The translations under genes were made by a program, and so were the position numbers. Shown piece by piece: positions 26,944 to 34,183 of a stretch of 34,183 nucleotides of DNA. Origin of the DNA: Rhodospirillaceae bacterium (GTDB lineage: Bacteria; Pseudomonadota; Alphaproteobacteria; MPNO01; UBA2964); the NCBI GenBank assembly GCA_002712335.1, contig PATI01000022.1, forward strand, positions 1 to 34,183. The letters run 5' to 3'. The notes below the pieces were generated by a model that was not told the origin of the DNA, did not search any database, and worked only from the letters and a program-made list of their open reading frames with translations. The stretch's first letter is position 1, and the number at the start of each line of letters is the position of its first letter.

Positions 26944-27450
26944 TTAAGAAGCCACCTCGTACTTATCGCGCTTCACCCCTATAAGATTTTGTCCTTCGAC
27001 CCTAATCAACCTCGTATCATTTTCTCTGCTAGGTGAATGTAGATCCCCTTCATTATAGATATACGCATCTCCTGGCTTTAGCCGATACTCCTTCACTCTT
27101 CTAACTTTACCTGGGTTCCCTCCAGCAGGTTTTTGGATGCATTCCCAATCGGTCATTATTGTTTCACCCACCGCCTGACCATATATAGCCCAACTCGGAC
27201 CGTGGTCATGAGGATTACTTCCCTTCGCACCATTATAACTATGGGCTAAAATACAAAAATTAAACTCTGGGTCCTCATAAAGTAACTGACGTTCTTCTTG
27301 CCCCGGATTTTCAAAATGCTCTGCAACAAATGCCGAGTCTCCACAGGCCACCGAAATATAATCACGTACTTTCTCTCGTCCCGCTGGGCCATTGTCTGCT
27401 GCCATCGCCGCGTGACAATCTGCCGAGAGTTGTTCAAGCGTATAAGCCAT
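26944..27450 (-). CDS. Cysteine-dioxygenase-like cupin protein (copy B)
   Basis: A 168-residue cupin paralogue of the protein at 12797-13399. H81-D-H83 (NPHDHGPSWAIYGQAVGET) and H138 (NEGDLHSPS) supply the probable iron site. Both copies share the HDHG-x-x-W-x-IYG motif, but the rest has diverged. A GAGGAGA ribosome-binding site precedes the ATG. It is the last gene of a minus-strand group: alpha/beta hydrolase (31362), molybdenum subunit-CoxG (28355), alpha/beta hydrolase (27539), cupin. The substrate is unknown. Confidence 0.75.
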   Translation of the reverse strand: MAYTLEQLSADCHAAMAADNGPAGREKVRDYISVACGDSAFVAEHFENPGQEERQLLYEDPEFNFCILAHSYNGAKGSNPHDHGPSWAIYGQAVGETIMTDWECIQKPAGGNPGKVRRVKEYRLKPGDAYIYNEGDLHSPSRENDTRLIRVEGQNLIGVKRDKYEVAS

Positions 27451-27538
27451 TCTGTATTCTCCTCAACGGTTTATAGATCTATTAAATCGTTACTTAGGTT
27501 CGCAAATATCTCATTGGAATTCAACGGAATACAATATT

Positions 27539-28348
27539 TTAAAAACATTCTTTGAGTAATTCATCAAGTAGCTCGTTAAATCTTTCGGGAAACTCTAGAT
27601 AAATCATATGGCCGATATCAGGTATTATTTCATGTCTTGTTCCTGGCATCGCTTCGGCTATGCTAATCGCGACCTCCTCAGAAGCTGTTTTATCATATTC
27701 TCCAGAAACTATCATTGAGGGTATATGAGTACTTCCGGTCCACTCAAAAATATTAGCATGTTTTAAGGATTGAAATTGACGCAGATAGCCTTCCTTTGAG
27801 ATGACCGATGTCAACTCTATCCCTTTTTTTACTACCTTTGGTAGAGCACTTGGCGCGCAAGAGCGCGGAACATGAAAAGCTGCAAAACCATCCATTCCCA
27901 TATCTTCAACAAGAGTAACCCTCTCCATTATCTCTTTTTCTCGAGCGTCGGGTTTACTTAAACCGCCTCCGACTACTGGTTGAGCTAATGTAAGGGACAA
28001 TACTCGATCGGAAAATGCACGGTGGAAGGCTGCAACCAATACTGCTCCGTAGGAATGCCCGACAAGATGAACTTGCTGAATATTCAGCTCATTTAAAAAC
28101 TCAGACAGCAACATCACATAATCCGCAACAGACGGTAGGTCTGTATCAAAAGTTCCGGATTTTCCATAACCAGGGGCGTCCCAACCAATTACTCGGTAAC
28201 GATCTGAAAAGTATTCGTATTGTGTTTCCCAGTTAACCGATCCACATCCCATTCCGTGCACGAATAATAGCGCATCCCCGGTGCCTCTTTCACGATAGGA
28301 AATAGAACACTCCCCAGCTTCAAGTATTTTTAGGTTTGGTAGGGCCAT
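27539..28348 (-). CDS. Alpha/beta hydrolase
   Basis: A 269-residue alpha/beta-hydrolase-fold protein. The oxyanion-hole HGMGCG is at 31-36, the nucleophile elbow GHSYG gives S99, the acid is D219 (SGEYDKT) and the base is H247 (DIGHMIYLEFPE). The overall layout resembles ring-cleavage product (meta-cleavage) hydrolases and esterases. It begins 6 bases after the stop of the large molybdenum subunit-CoxG gene, so the two are probably translated together. The substrate is unresolved, but a carbon-carbon or ester bond hydrolase in aromatic catabolism fits the neighbourhood. Confidence 0.87.
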   Translation of the reverse strand: MALPNLKILEAGECSISYRERGTGDALLFVHGMGCGSVNWETQYEYFSDRYRVIGWDAPGYGKSGTFDTDLPSVADYVMLLSEFLNELNIQQVHLVGHSYGAVLVAAFHRAFSDRVLSLTLAQPVVGGGLSKPDAREKEIMERVTLVEDMGMDGFAAFHVPRSCAPSALPKVVKKGIELTSVISKEGYLRQFQSLKHANIFEWTGSTHIPSMIVSGEYDKTASEEVAISIAEAMPGTRHEIIPDIGHMIYLEFPERFNELLDELLKECF

Positions 28349-28354
28349 TGAAAT

Positions 28355-31324
28355 TTATTTTTTTATCCCAAGTACGTGAAGGATTTTATGCCACCAACGA
28401 TTATCTTTGTTGACTATTGGGAGCCCGCTAACCTGAGCCGTTAAACGCTGAAAAAACTGAGCAACCACCACCTTTGCCGCACCTTCTAACATTCTTCCCC
28501 CGATCGCTGCCACCTTACCACTAATCTCAACATTATATTTGTATTGGATAAATGTGCCTCCATCCCTTGCTTTTAAGGTTACTTGACCAGATCCTGAAGA
28601 TGCGCCCAATGGCCCCTCAAGGCCACCAGACACTGTTGCTTCGTTCGGCGCATTAAGGTTCGACAGCTTGACAGATGCCACAAAACGCCCCCGAACGGGC
28701 CCCACACCTAAAGACACCTCAGCCCTGTAGTCATTTTCTTTAACCAAGTTGAGCTTATGACAACCCGGTATGACAGCAGCTAAGGCATCCGGATCAAGCA
28801 ATGTATCCCAAACATTTTGAATATCTGCTGGAACAAACGTATCGCCTTGCCCTCTTAGGGCAGTATCAGAACTTTCCTTTTTAGATTTTTTACCTCTCGA
28901 AACGGGTAGCTCCAATTCGGCACCATGCAAAATTTCACTTATTTTTGCTGGCGTAAGCGGTACAACAATATTTTCGACACTCAATGCATCACAGACCGCG
29001 TTCGCCAAACAAACCGGGGTTGACATGCAGTTCCCTTCTGCCGCGCCTTTGGCGCCCAGCGGGGTAAAAGGTGAGGGAGATTCCATATGAAGTAAAACCG
29101 GCTCGGGTACTTCAACAGCAGTTGGCACCAAATAATCTGCAAAAGTTCCAGATAAAAAACTACCATCATCAGCAGTCACAAATTCTTCATACATCGCAGC
29201 GCCGATACTCTGTCCAAAGGACCCGTAAATCTGCCCCTCTACAATCATTGGGTTCATTAAAGTCCCAGCGTCATGCATTGTTACATATTTATCGACGCGT
29301 ATTTCTGCTGTATCTGGATCAATCTCGATGCCGCAAAAATCAAAAACAAATCCGTAGGTTAATGATGTATTGACCCGGTCTTTTTCGTCCGGCGTTGTTA
29401 ATTGATCAGGTGACCAAGCCGCAGTTTCCCGAAGTGCCGCGTCCATTTCATCAGGCAACAAGCCAGGCGACCAATGCGTGCCACCTGCCACTCGTCGAAA
29501 ACTAAGAGTATTATCTGCATTCTCTCGGTCAAAAATTTGACCATTACCAAACTCGACTTGTTCTGCTGGTACATTTAAAAGCTGAGCCGCGATCCTAGAT
29601 AATTTTTCTCGAATCTTTTTGCCAGCCATTTGCGCCGCCACAGCTGTTCCAGGCGAAAACCTACATGAGTATGTACCCGCCGCAATTGACCAAGGGTCCT
29701 TGTGTGTATCATGTTCAACATTCACACGAATATCTTTGGGCCTAAGACCCAATTGATCTGCAACAATCTGAGACAGAACTGTTCCATGTCCCTGACCCTG
29801 TGGCGTTGTATCACTCGTAACACTGACGGATCCGAGCGGATCAACATTAACAGTCGCCATCGAAATAGCCCCATCTTGAGAACCCTTTTTTCTCCTTTCC
29901 TCAACCGGGACAATCGTGCTCAGATACCCCATATTCGACATACCGGGTTCAACCACTGCGGCATATCCGATACCGTATATCTTTCCTGACGCACGCGCTT
30001 TTTTTCTTCGTTGTAATAATTCTTCAAGACCCCCTTTTTCTACCGCAATCTCTAAGGCCCTAGGATAATTGCCAGAATCATAGAGTGCTCCAGCTGGGGT
30101 CTGGTATGGAAAAATATCTGCCTCCAGTAAATTTCTCCGAATTACATCCAGTGGGTCCAATTCCAATTTTACAGCAATTTTGTGCATTAACCTCTCGATG
30201 GCAAAATACATTTGTGGACCACCAAAACCACGCACCAATCCGCCGGGAATTTTATTGGTCATAACTAATCTATTCGTTACATCGAGGTTCTTCACCTTAT
30301 AGGCTCCACTCAATGCACCATGCATACGATAAAGTGGTCCGGGCATCGGAGAACGCAAATAAGCTCCATAATCATCGAGCTGATCAATCCGCATGCCAAT
30401 CATTTCGCCGTCATTTTTTACAGCAGCCTCGATTGTCACTACTCGATTGGGTGCAGATGATGCCGCCGTAAGATGCTCCAACCGATCTTCAACCCATTTA
30501 ACTGGTTTTCCTGTAAGCTTGGAACACAATCCCATTAAAACTATATAAGGGAGCACGGCTTGTTTTACGCCAAAACTACCACCCGAATTTGCAGGAGTTC
30601 TGAGCCGAACATTACTCTCCGGCACTCGGAAAGATCGCGCCATCACCGGATGCCCGGTATAAGGTCCCTGAAAATTCGACAGCACGTCATAGACGTTATC
30701 ATCAGGAAAATATTCTACGATCGCAACAAAAGCCTCGATGGGCGTCAGCGAGTTACGCGGATACTCCAAATCTAGTGAGAAAGTGCGATCGGCTTCCTGA
30801 AATGCCTTTTCAGGGTCACCATAAATAAAATTACGCTCCGACATTACATTAGTTCCAGCGTCTTGATGAACTAATGTTGCTGATTCTTTGGTTGCATCCC
30901 TTGCATCAATAATCGGGGTCAAAACATCGTAGGTGACGTCTATCAAATCGAGTGCATCCTCAGCTTTATAACGATCACTGGCCACCACAACAGCCACCGC
31001 CTCCCCAACAAATCTTACACGATCAACAGCAAGTGCCCATTCGTTGAGTGGTTGTTTAACAATAACTAAAAAGGGATCTGAAATTGCCTTGATATCCTCG
31101 CCTGTGTAGACGGCGCTGACACCTCTCAGGGAAGCCGCTTTTGAAACATCTATTGAAACAATTTTTGCACTCGCATGCGGTGAACGCAGGATAGCGGCAT
31201 GAAGTGTCCCTCGTGGCACTGGGTAATGATCAGCAAATCTTGCCCTTCCAGTCAGAAGACGACTGTCCTCAACCCTTTCTACACTTTGACCAACATAGGG
31301 TTCTACTTTTACTGACTGGGGCAC
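28355..31324 (-). CDS. Molybdopterin-binding hydroxylase subunit fused to a CoxG (SRPBCC) domain
   Basis: A 989-residue protein, with a GTG start and AGGAG about 9 bases upstream. Residues about 1-800 form a xanthine-dehydrogenase-type large subunit: VERVEDSRLLTGRARFADHY at the start, GGSFGVKQ near 248, VRGFGGPQ near 360, PQGQGHGTVLSQI near 511 and LGAKGAAEGN with the probable catalytic glutamate near 763. A lysine/serine-rich linker (GKKSKKESSD, about 800-822) joins a C-terminal CoxG domain (ALRGQGDTFVPADIQ through FIQYKYNVEISGKVAA), normally a separate protein that helps assemble or anchor CO-dehydrogenase-type enzymes. The CO-specific AYxCSFR motif is absent. The 2Fe-2S and FAD subunits are not adjacent. 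It lies between two alpha/beta hydrolases. Confidence 0.88.
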   Translation of the reverse strand: MPQSVKVEPYVGQSVERVEDSRLLTGRARFADHYPVPRGTLHAAILRSPHASAKIVSIDVSKAASLRGVSAVYTGEDIKAISDPFLVIVKQPLNEWALAVDRVRFVGEAVAVVVASDRYKAEDALDLIDVTYDVLTPIIDARDATKESATLVHQDAGTNVMSERNFIYGDPEKAFQEADRTFSLDLEYPRNSLTPIEAFVAIVEYFPDDNVYDVLSNFQGPYTGHPVMARSFRVPESNVRLRTPANSGGSFGVKQAVLPYIVLMGLCSKLTGKPVKWVEDRLEHLTAASSAPNRVVTIEAAVKNDGEMIGMRIDQLDDYGAYLRSPMPGPLYRMHGALSGAYKVKNLDVTNRLVMTNKIPGGLVRGFGGPQMYFAIERLMHKIAVKLELDPLDVIRRNLLEADIFPYQTPAGALYDSGNYPRALEIAVEKGGLEELLQRRKKARASGKIYGIGYAAVVEPGMSNMGYLSTIVPVEERRKKGSQDGAISMATVNVDPLGSVSVTSDTTPQGQGHGTVLSQIVADQLGLRPKDIRVNVEHDTHKDPWSIAAGTYSCRFSPGTAVAAQMAGKKIREKLSRIAAQLLNVPAEQVEFGNGQIFDRENADNTLSFRRVAGGTHWSPGLLPDEMDAALRETAAWSPDQLTTPDEKDRVNTSLTYGFVFDFCGIEIDPDTAEIRVDKYVTMHDAGTLMNPMIVEGQIYGSFGQSIGAAMYEEFVTADDGSFLSGTFADYLVPTAVEVPEPVLLHMESPSPFTPLGAKGAAEGNCMSTPVCLANAVCDALSVENIVVPLTPAKISEILHGAELELPVSRGKKSKKESSDTALRGQGDTFVPADIQNVWDTLLDPDALAAVIPGCHKLNLVKENDYRAEVSLGVGPVRGRFVASVKLSNLNAPNEATVSGGLEGPLGASSGSGQVTLKARDGGTFIQYKYNVEISGKVAAIGGRMLEGAAKVVVAQFFQRLTAQVSGLPIVNKDNRWWHKILHVLGIKK

Positions 31325-31361
31325 TTAAAACACTCCTAGAATATAATTAAAATAATTTAAA

Positions 31362-32279
31362 TTAGAGAATTCCTGTTTTCTTTAAAAATTCTATGACACC
31401 CTCATGACATTGTTCAGGCTCTTGAATTTGCATCAGATGTCCCGTTCCTAAAATTGTCTGATAGTCAAACCCCCCATCTTCTGCGAGTGCCTTGTTGGCA
31501 AAAGCAGGCCCGGGGGCACCCTTTGCCTCTGGATCACAGCCAAATAACTTCACCGGCCCGCCTATATCCGACGCGTTCGGCCACAAATTCAGTGTCATTG
31601 CTTGTATATAAATAGAAGCCTCAAATTCTCTGGGACATGATAGCTTCCAACCCCCGTTTTGCTCATCTATTTGCAACACACAGCGTGCCATTAGCTCGTG
31701 GGCACCATCGACCCAGCTCGCGTGTGCACGTGTCTCTTTATAATGACGCGCTAACTCTTCAGGGTCAGAGAAATGTTGAACCCTTCCCATGGCCCATTCA
31801 TATAGCCGGTCTTCGAAGATATCCATCCTCTTATATTCTCGATGGCCCTTCGGTGGAACATTTGGTGGGTCAAAAAGAACAAGTGCGTCCCATTTAAAAC
31901 CGAGTTCACAGGCGTGTTTCATTGCTGTACGCCCGGACATGGAGTGGAAAATACCAATATTGGTTTTTTTTCCCAGGCTTTCATTTACAGATTGGAATAT
32001 ATTTTCTAGGTCAAGGGTCATTTGGGCGTAATTATGTCCCGGGAGGCCTGAAACGGCCGTGGGATTTTGGCCATGATTCCGAAAATCGAAAATAGCGAGT
32101 TCAAAATCTTCTGCAAACAATCGCCAAAATGGAAAATAACCATCTGCCGCGAATCCATTTCCATTTCCAAGAAAAATTCTTGGGCCATTAGCGTTACCGT
32201 GCATTCTGACGCGGACGACAGCACCATCCCCCATCGTCAATTCAAAAATTTCTCTCGGTTTAGGTATTTTAAAAGCCAT
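31362..32279 (-). CDS. Alpha/beta hydrolase (divergent)
   Basis: A 305-residue alpha/beta-hydrolase-like protein heading the minus-strand group with the molybdenum subunit-CoxG gene. The nucleophile elbow is FHSMSG with S113, in place of the usual GxSxG, so the small residues are altered. The LGNGNGFAADGY segment (38-48) corresponds to the oxyanion region, a likely acid lies in FGCDPEA and the base in GTGHLMQIQ near 288. The sequence is complete with no frameshift. Function is unassigned; an esterase or thioesterase is possible. Confidence 0.75.
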   Translation of the reverse strand: MAFKIPKPREIFELTMGDGAVVRVRMHGNANGPRIFLGNGNGFAADGYFPFWRLFAEDFELAIFDFRNHGQNPTAVSGLPGHNYAQMTLDLENIFQSVNESLGKKTNIGIFHSMSGRTAMKHACELGFKWDALVLFDPPNVPPKGHREYKRMDIFEDRLYEWAMGRVQHFSDPEELARHYKETRAHASWVDGAHELMARCVLQIDEQNGGWKLSCPREFEASIYIQAMTLNLWPNASDIGGPVKLFGCDPEAKGAPGPAFANKALAEDGGFDYQTILGTGHLMQIQEPEQCHEGVIEFLKKTGIL

Positions 32280-32412
32280 TTTAGTAATTCGTATAATTTT
32301 TTAATAAAAAGACGTGGAACCGATTTAAAACAAATTGGATAAAAAATCGACCCCATTTAATCAAGCTTTTGCCAGATGACGGACCTGCATCTCAACTGTA
32401 TAGATATAGTTC

Positions 32413-33633
32413 ATGTCACCGACCGGAAAAATTATGGATTTTCGTTTACTTGTTTTTTTTAGCTGTACCTGTCTAGTCCTCAATACCATGGCGTTTATGA
32501 CCATCACGCCGGTATTGCCTATTTTATTCAATGAGTGGAACCTGACAGAAACTGAGGGGGGCTTGCTGGGTGGCGCATTTTTCATCGGCTACGTTACCTC
32601 GGTACCGATTTTGGTAACACTGACCGATCGAATCATTCCAAAAAAAATATATATATTTTCCGGTTTTGTCGGAGCTGCGTCATGTTTCGGTTTCGCTTGC
32701 TTAGCGCATGACTTATGGACAGGTGTATTATTTAGAATGCTAACTGGTGTTGGAGTGGCGGGTACTTACATGCCAGCTCTTAAAGCCCTCGTCGACAGCC
32801 TCGAAGAACCTGAAAGGAGCAAGGCCTCAGGTTATTATACCTCGGTTTACGCTATTGGGACCGCCATCTCTATTTTAACTGCAGGCTATGTCACAGAATA
32901 CTGGGGATGGGAGTTGGCATTTTTTGTCGCAGGAATAGGGATCTGCTTTGCTTTAATCATCGGCATGATTGTATTGCCAAGGGGAATAGTTACAGAGCGG
33001 ACTCAGGGTCAGCTTGCGGATTTTAAACGCGTATTTCGCAATCGTCCCGTCATGATCAATATTACTGCTTACTTCGGACATTTATGGGAGGTGTTTGCCA
33101 ATAGGGTATGGATAGTCACCTTTTTAGTGTTTGCTGAGTCAGCGCAACCAGGCAGTTTCCTTATATCTGTTACTTGGCTCGCCACGCTTATTGCCTTGAT
33201 AGGAGTTCCAGCATCAATGTTTTGTGCTGAGTTGGCTGTCAGGTATGGGCGCGAATTGGTTATTCGGGGAAGTATGCTCATTGCCGTTATCGTAGGCGTT
33301 GCTGTCGCATTCACAACCGGCTCCCCGCTGTGGGTAATCGGTATACTTGCTCTCGCTTATGGAATGACCAGTTATTCAGATACGGGAACTATTAACACAG
33401 CCACTGTTGTAACAGCAGAACCAGAGGTACGCGGCGCAACAATGGCTGTCCATGCTAGCGTCGGTTTTCTCGGAGGTGTACTTGGCTCCTTAGCAATTGG
33501 AATGACTTTACAGGCAACTGGAGGAAAAGACTCCCAAGAGGCTTGGACATTTGCATTTTTGGTAATGGCTGCGGGCTCCGCTTTTGGATTTCTAGTCCGT
33601 TGGTGGTTTGGACGAGAGCATCATCGGTTATAA
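32413..33633 (+). CDS. MFS transporter
   Basis: A 406-residue membrane protein with about 12 hydrophobic segments. The first is LLVFFSCTCLVLNTMAFMTI and the TDRIIPKKIYIF loop matches the MFS motif A region. It belongs to the drug/organic-acid antiporter-like part of the superfamily. Starts at 32413 (MSPTGKIMDF) and 32434 (MDFRLLVFF) are both possible, with no strong Shine-Dalgarno sequence at either. Its stop overlaps the stop of the convergent DUF1330 gene. Export or uptake of a carboxylate substrate is inferred only from context. Confidence 0.83.
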   Translation: MSPTGKIMDFRLLVFFSCTCLVLNTMAFMTITPVLPILFNEWNLTETEGGLLGGAFFIGYVTSVPILVTLTDRIIPKKIYIFSGFVGAASCFGFACLAHDLWTGVLFRMLTGVGVAGTYMPALKALVDSLEEPERSKASGYYTSVYAIGTAISILTAGYVTEYWGWELAFFVAGIGICFALIIGMIVLPRGIVTERTQGQLADFKRVFRNRPVMINITAYFGHLWEVFANRVWIVTFLVFAESAQPGSFLISVTWLATLIALIGVPASMFCAELAVRYGRELVIRGSMLIAVIVGVAVAFTTGSPLWVIGILALAYGMTSYSDTGTINTATVVTAEPEVRGATMAVHASVGFLGGVLGSLAIGMTLQATGGKDSQEAWTFAFLVMAAGSAFGFLVRWWFGREHHRL

Positions 33634-33918
33634 TCCTTCAACAGCGATAGCATTGGACGTCATTACTGCTTGCCTCATGACTTTCAAGTCAGCATATTCG
33701 TCACTTTCATACCAATTTTTTAAGGATTCCATATCAGGAAAGGCAATGATAGTCATTCTTTCAGGATCCCAATTTCCCTCGATAACTTTAATGATGCTTG
33801 AGCGAACAATCTTTGTTCCACCATATTTTTCTATTGTCGCATTCACTTTTGAGGAATAAAGGCGCATGATCTCAGTATCACCGTCTGATGTCCTATGCGT
33901 AATATAGTATGCTGTCAT
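33628..33918 (-). CDS. DUF1330 protein (copy 1)
   Basis: A 96-residue single-domain DUF1330 protein (dimeric alpha-beta barrel, ferredoxin-like fold). I start at ATG 33918 (MTAYYITHRTSDGDTEIM) rather than a TTG three bases upstream. Typical features are IEKYGGTKIVRSS, VIEGNWDPERMTIIAFPDM and KNWYESDEYADLKV. The biochemical role of the family is not established; members often sit beside catabolic genes. It is adjacent to a second copy at the window edge. Confidence 0.8.
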   Translation of the reverse strand: MTAYYITHRTSDGDTEIMRLYSSKVNATIEKYGGTKIVRSSIIKVIEGNWDPERMTIIAFPDMESLKNWYESDEYADLKVMRQAVMTSNAIAVEGL

Positions 33919-33930
33919 CAAAAACTTTTA

Positions 33931-34183
33931 TCAAATACCATCTAGCGCAAGGACATTAGATCGGGAACTCGATAGTCTCATTGCCTTAAGATCTGCATAT
34001 TCAGGGGAATCATACCAAGATTTAAGCGCTGCCCGATCAGGGAATTCCAAGACAATTATTCTTCTTACCGGCCATTGCCCCTCAATTACCTCTAGATCAC
34101 CTCCACGACAAACAAACTTTCCACCATATTGTTCTATCGTCTCAGTAACTTTTCCCGAATAGGTTTTCATGACCTCATGATCC
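33931..34183 (-). CDS. DUF1330 protein (copy 2), 5' end beyond window
   Basis: A paralogue of the preceding gene, cut by the window edge. The visible frame runs back from the stop at 33931 through an internal Met at 34170 and continues upstream as DHEV, matching TDGDTEIM of copy 1. Met 34170 is therefore probably not the start. Shared segments are IEQYGGKFVCRGGD, IEGQWPVRRIIVLEFPD and LKSWYDSPEYADLKAMR. The two copies lie 12 bases apart in tandem, consistent with local duplication. Confidence 0.75.
   Translation of the reverse strand, partial: DHEVMKTYSGKVTETIEQYGGKFVCRGGDLEVIEGQWPVRRIIVLEFPDRAALKSWYDSPEYADLKAMRLSSSRSNVLALDGI

Noticed and set aside
22312..31324. Reading the two molybdenum subunits as aerobic CO dehydrogenase (coxL)
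   Set aside because: Neither has the AYxCSFR active-site loop; the equivalent regions read NYRGPSGTPG and VRGFGGPQ, so CO oxidation is not supported despite the CoxG domain.
1..34183. CRISPR array, rRNA genes, phage or insertion sequence
   Set aside because: No regularly spaced repeats, no rRNA-like stretches and no transposase, recombinase or phage structural genes are recognisable.

Overview
This window is a compact, AT-leaning stretch of bacterial chromosome, most likely from an alphaproteobacterium. The evidence is the ribosomal-protein sequences (L2 with a C-M-A-T-V-G type segment, zinc-free 101-residue S14, S10 ending in a [12 protein letters not shown] tail, 396-residue EF-Tu) and the order rlmB / tRNA-Tyr / tRNA-Gly / tuf / S10-spc operon. 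Tight spacing, abutting convergent stop codons and a crowd of oxygenases, SDRs and molybdenum hydroxylases suggest a streamlined, probably marine heterotroph. That lifestyle is inference.

Region 1 (1-9.24 kb, minus strand) is a translation superoperon. A TTGACA-type promoter near 9.2 kb precedes tRNA-Tyr and tRNA-Gly, followed by tuf, rpsJ, rplC, rplD, rplW, rplB, rpsS, rplV, rpsC, rplP, rpmC, rpsQ, rplN, rplX, rplE, rpsN, rpsH and rplF (cut by the window edge). The striking oddity is rplB: its frame is interrupted by one TGA exactly where L2 normally has a conserved cysteine. The rest of the protein continues in frame, while TGA is the ordinary stop of rplD and rplX in the same operon.

Region 2 (9.3-11.65 kb, plus strand) has an RlmB-type SPOUT rRNA methyltransferase, then a TPR protein fused to a protein-arginine-methyltransferase module with a double-E loop and THW motif (a PRMT7/PRMT9-like layout, unusual for a bacterium).

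Region 3 (11.65-34.18 kb) is a catabolic neighbourhood with no recognisable transcription regulator and no transposase or integrase. It holds a luciferase-like flavin monooxygenase, two cysteine-dioxygenase-like cupins, two phytanoyl-CoA-dioxygenase-like Fe/2OG enzymes, a CmcJ/NvfI-like oxygenase, a Rieske ring-hydroxylating dioxygenase (alpha plus beta), two classical SDRs, an extended SDR/epimerase, a VOC protein, a hydroxycinnamoyl-CoA hydratase-lyase-like crotonase, two xanthine-dehydrogenase-family molybdenum subunits (one fused to a CoxG domain), two alpha/beta hydrolases, two MFS carriers and two DUF1330 proteins. A frameshifted SixA-type phosphatase and a tRNA-Thr lie within it. Partner subunits are missing: no FAD or 2Fe-2S subunits for the molybdenum enzymes, no ferredoxin or reductase for the Rieske oxygenase, no CoA ligase for the crotonase. 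The set looks like uptake plus oxidative attack on one or more aromatic or polyketide/terpenoid-like organic molecules, but the substrate cannot be read from the sequence.
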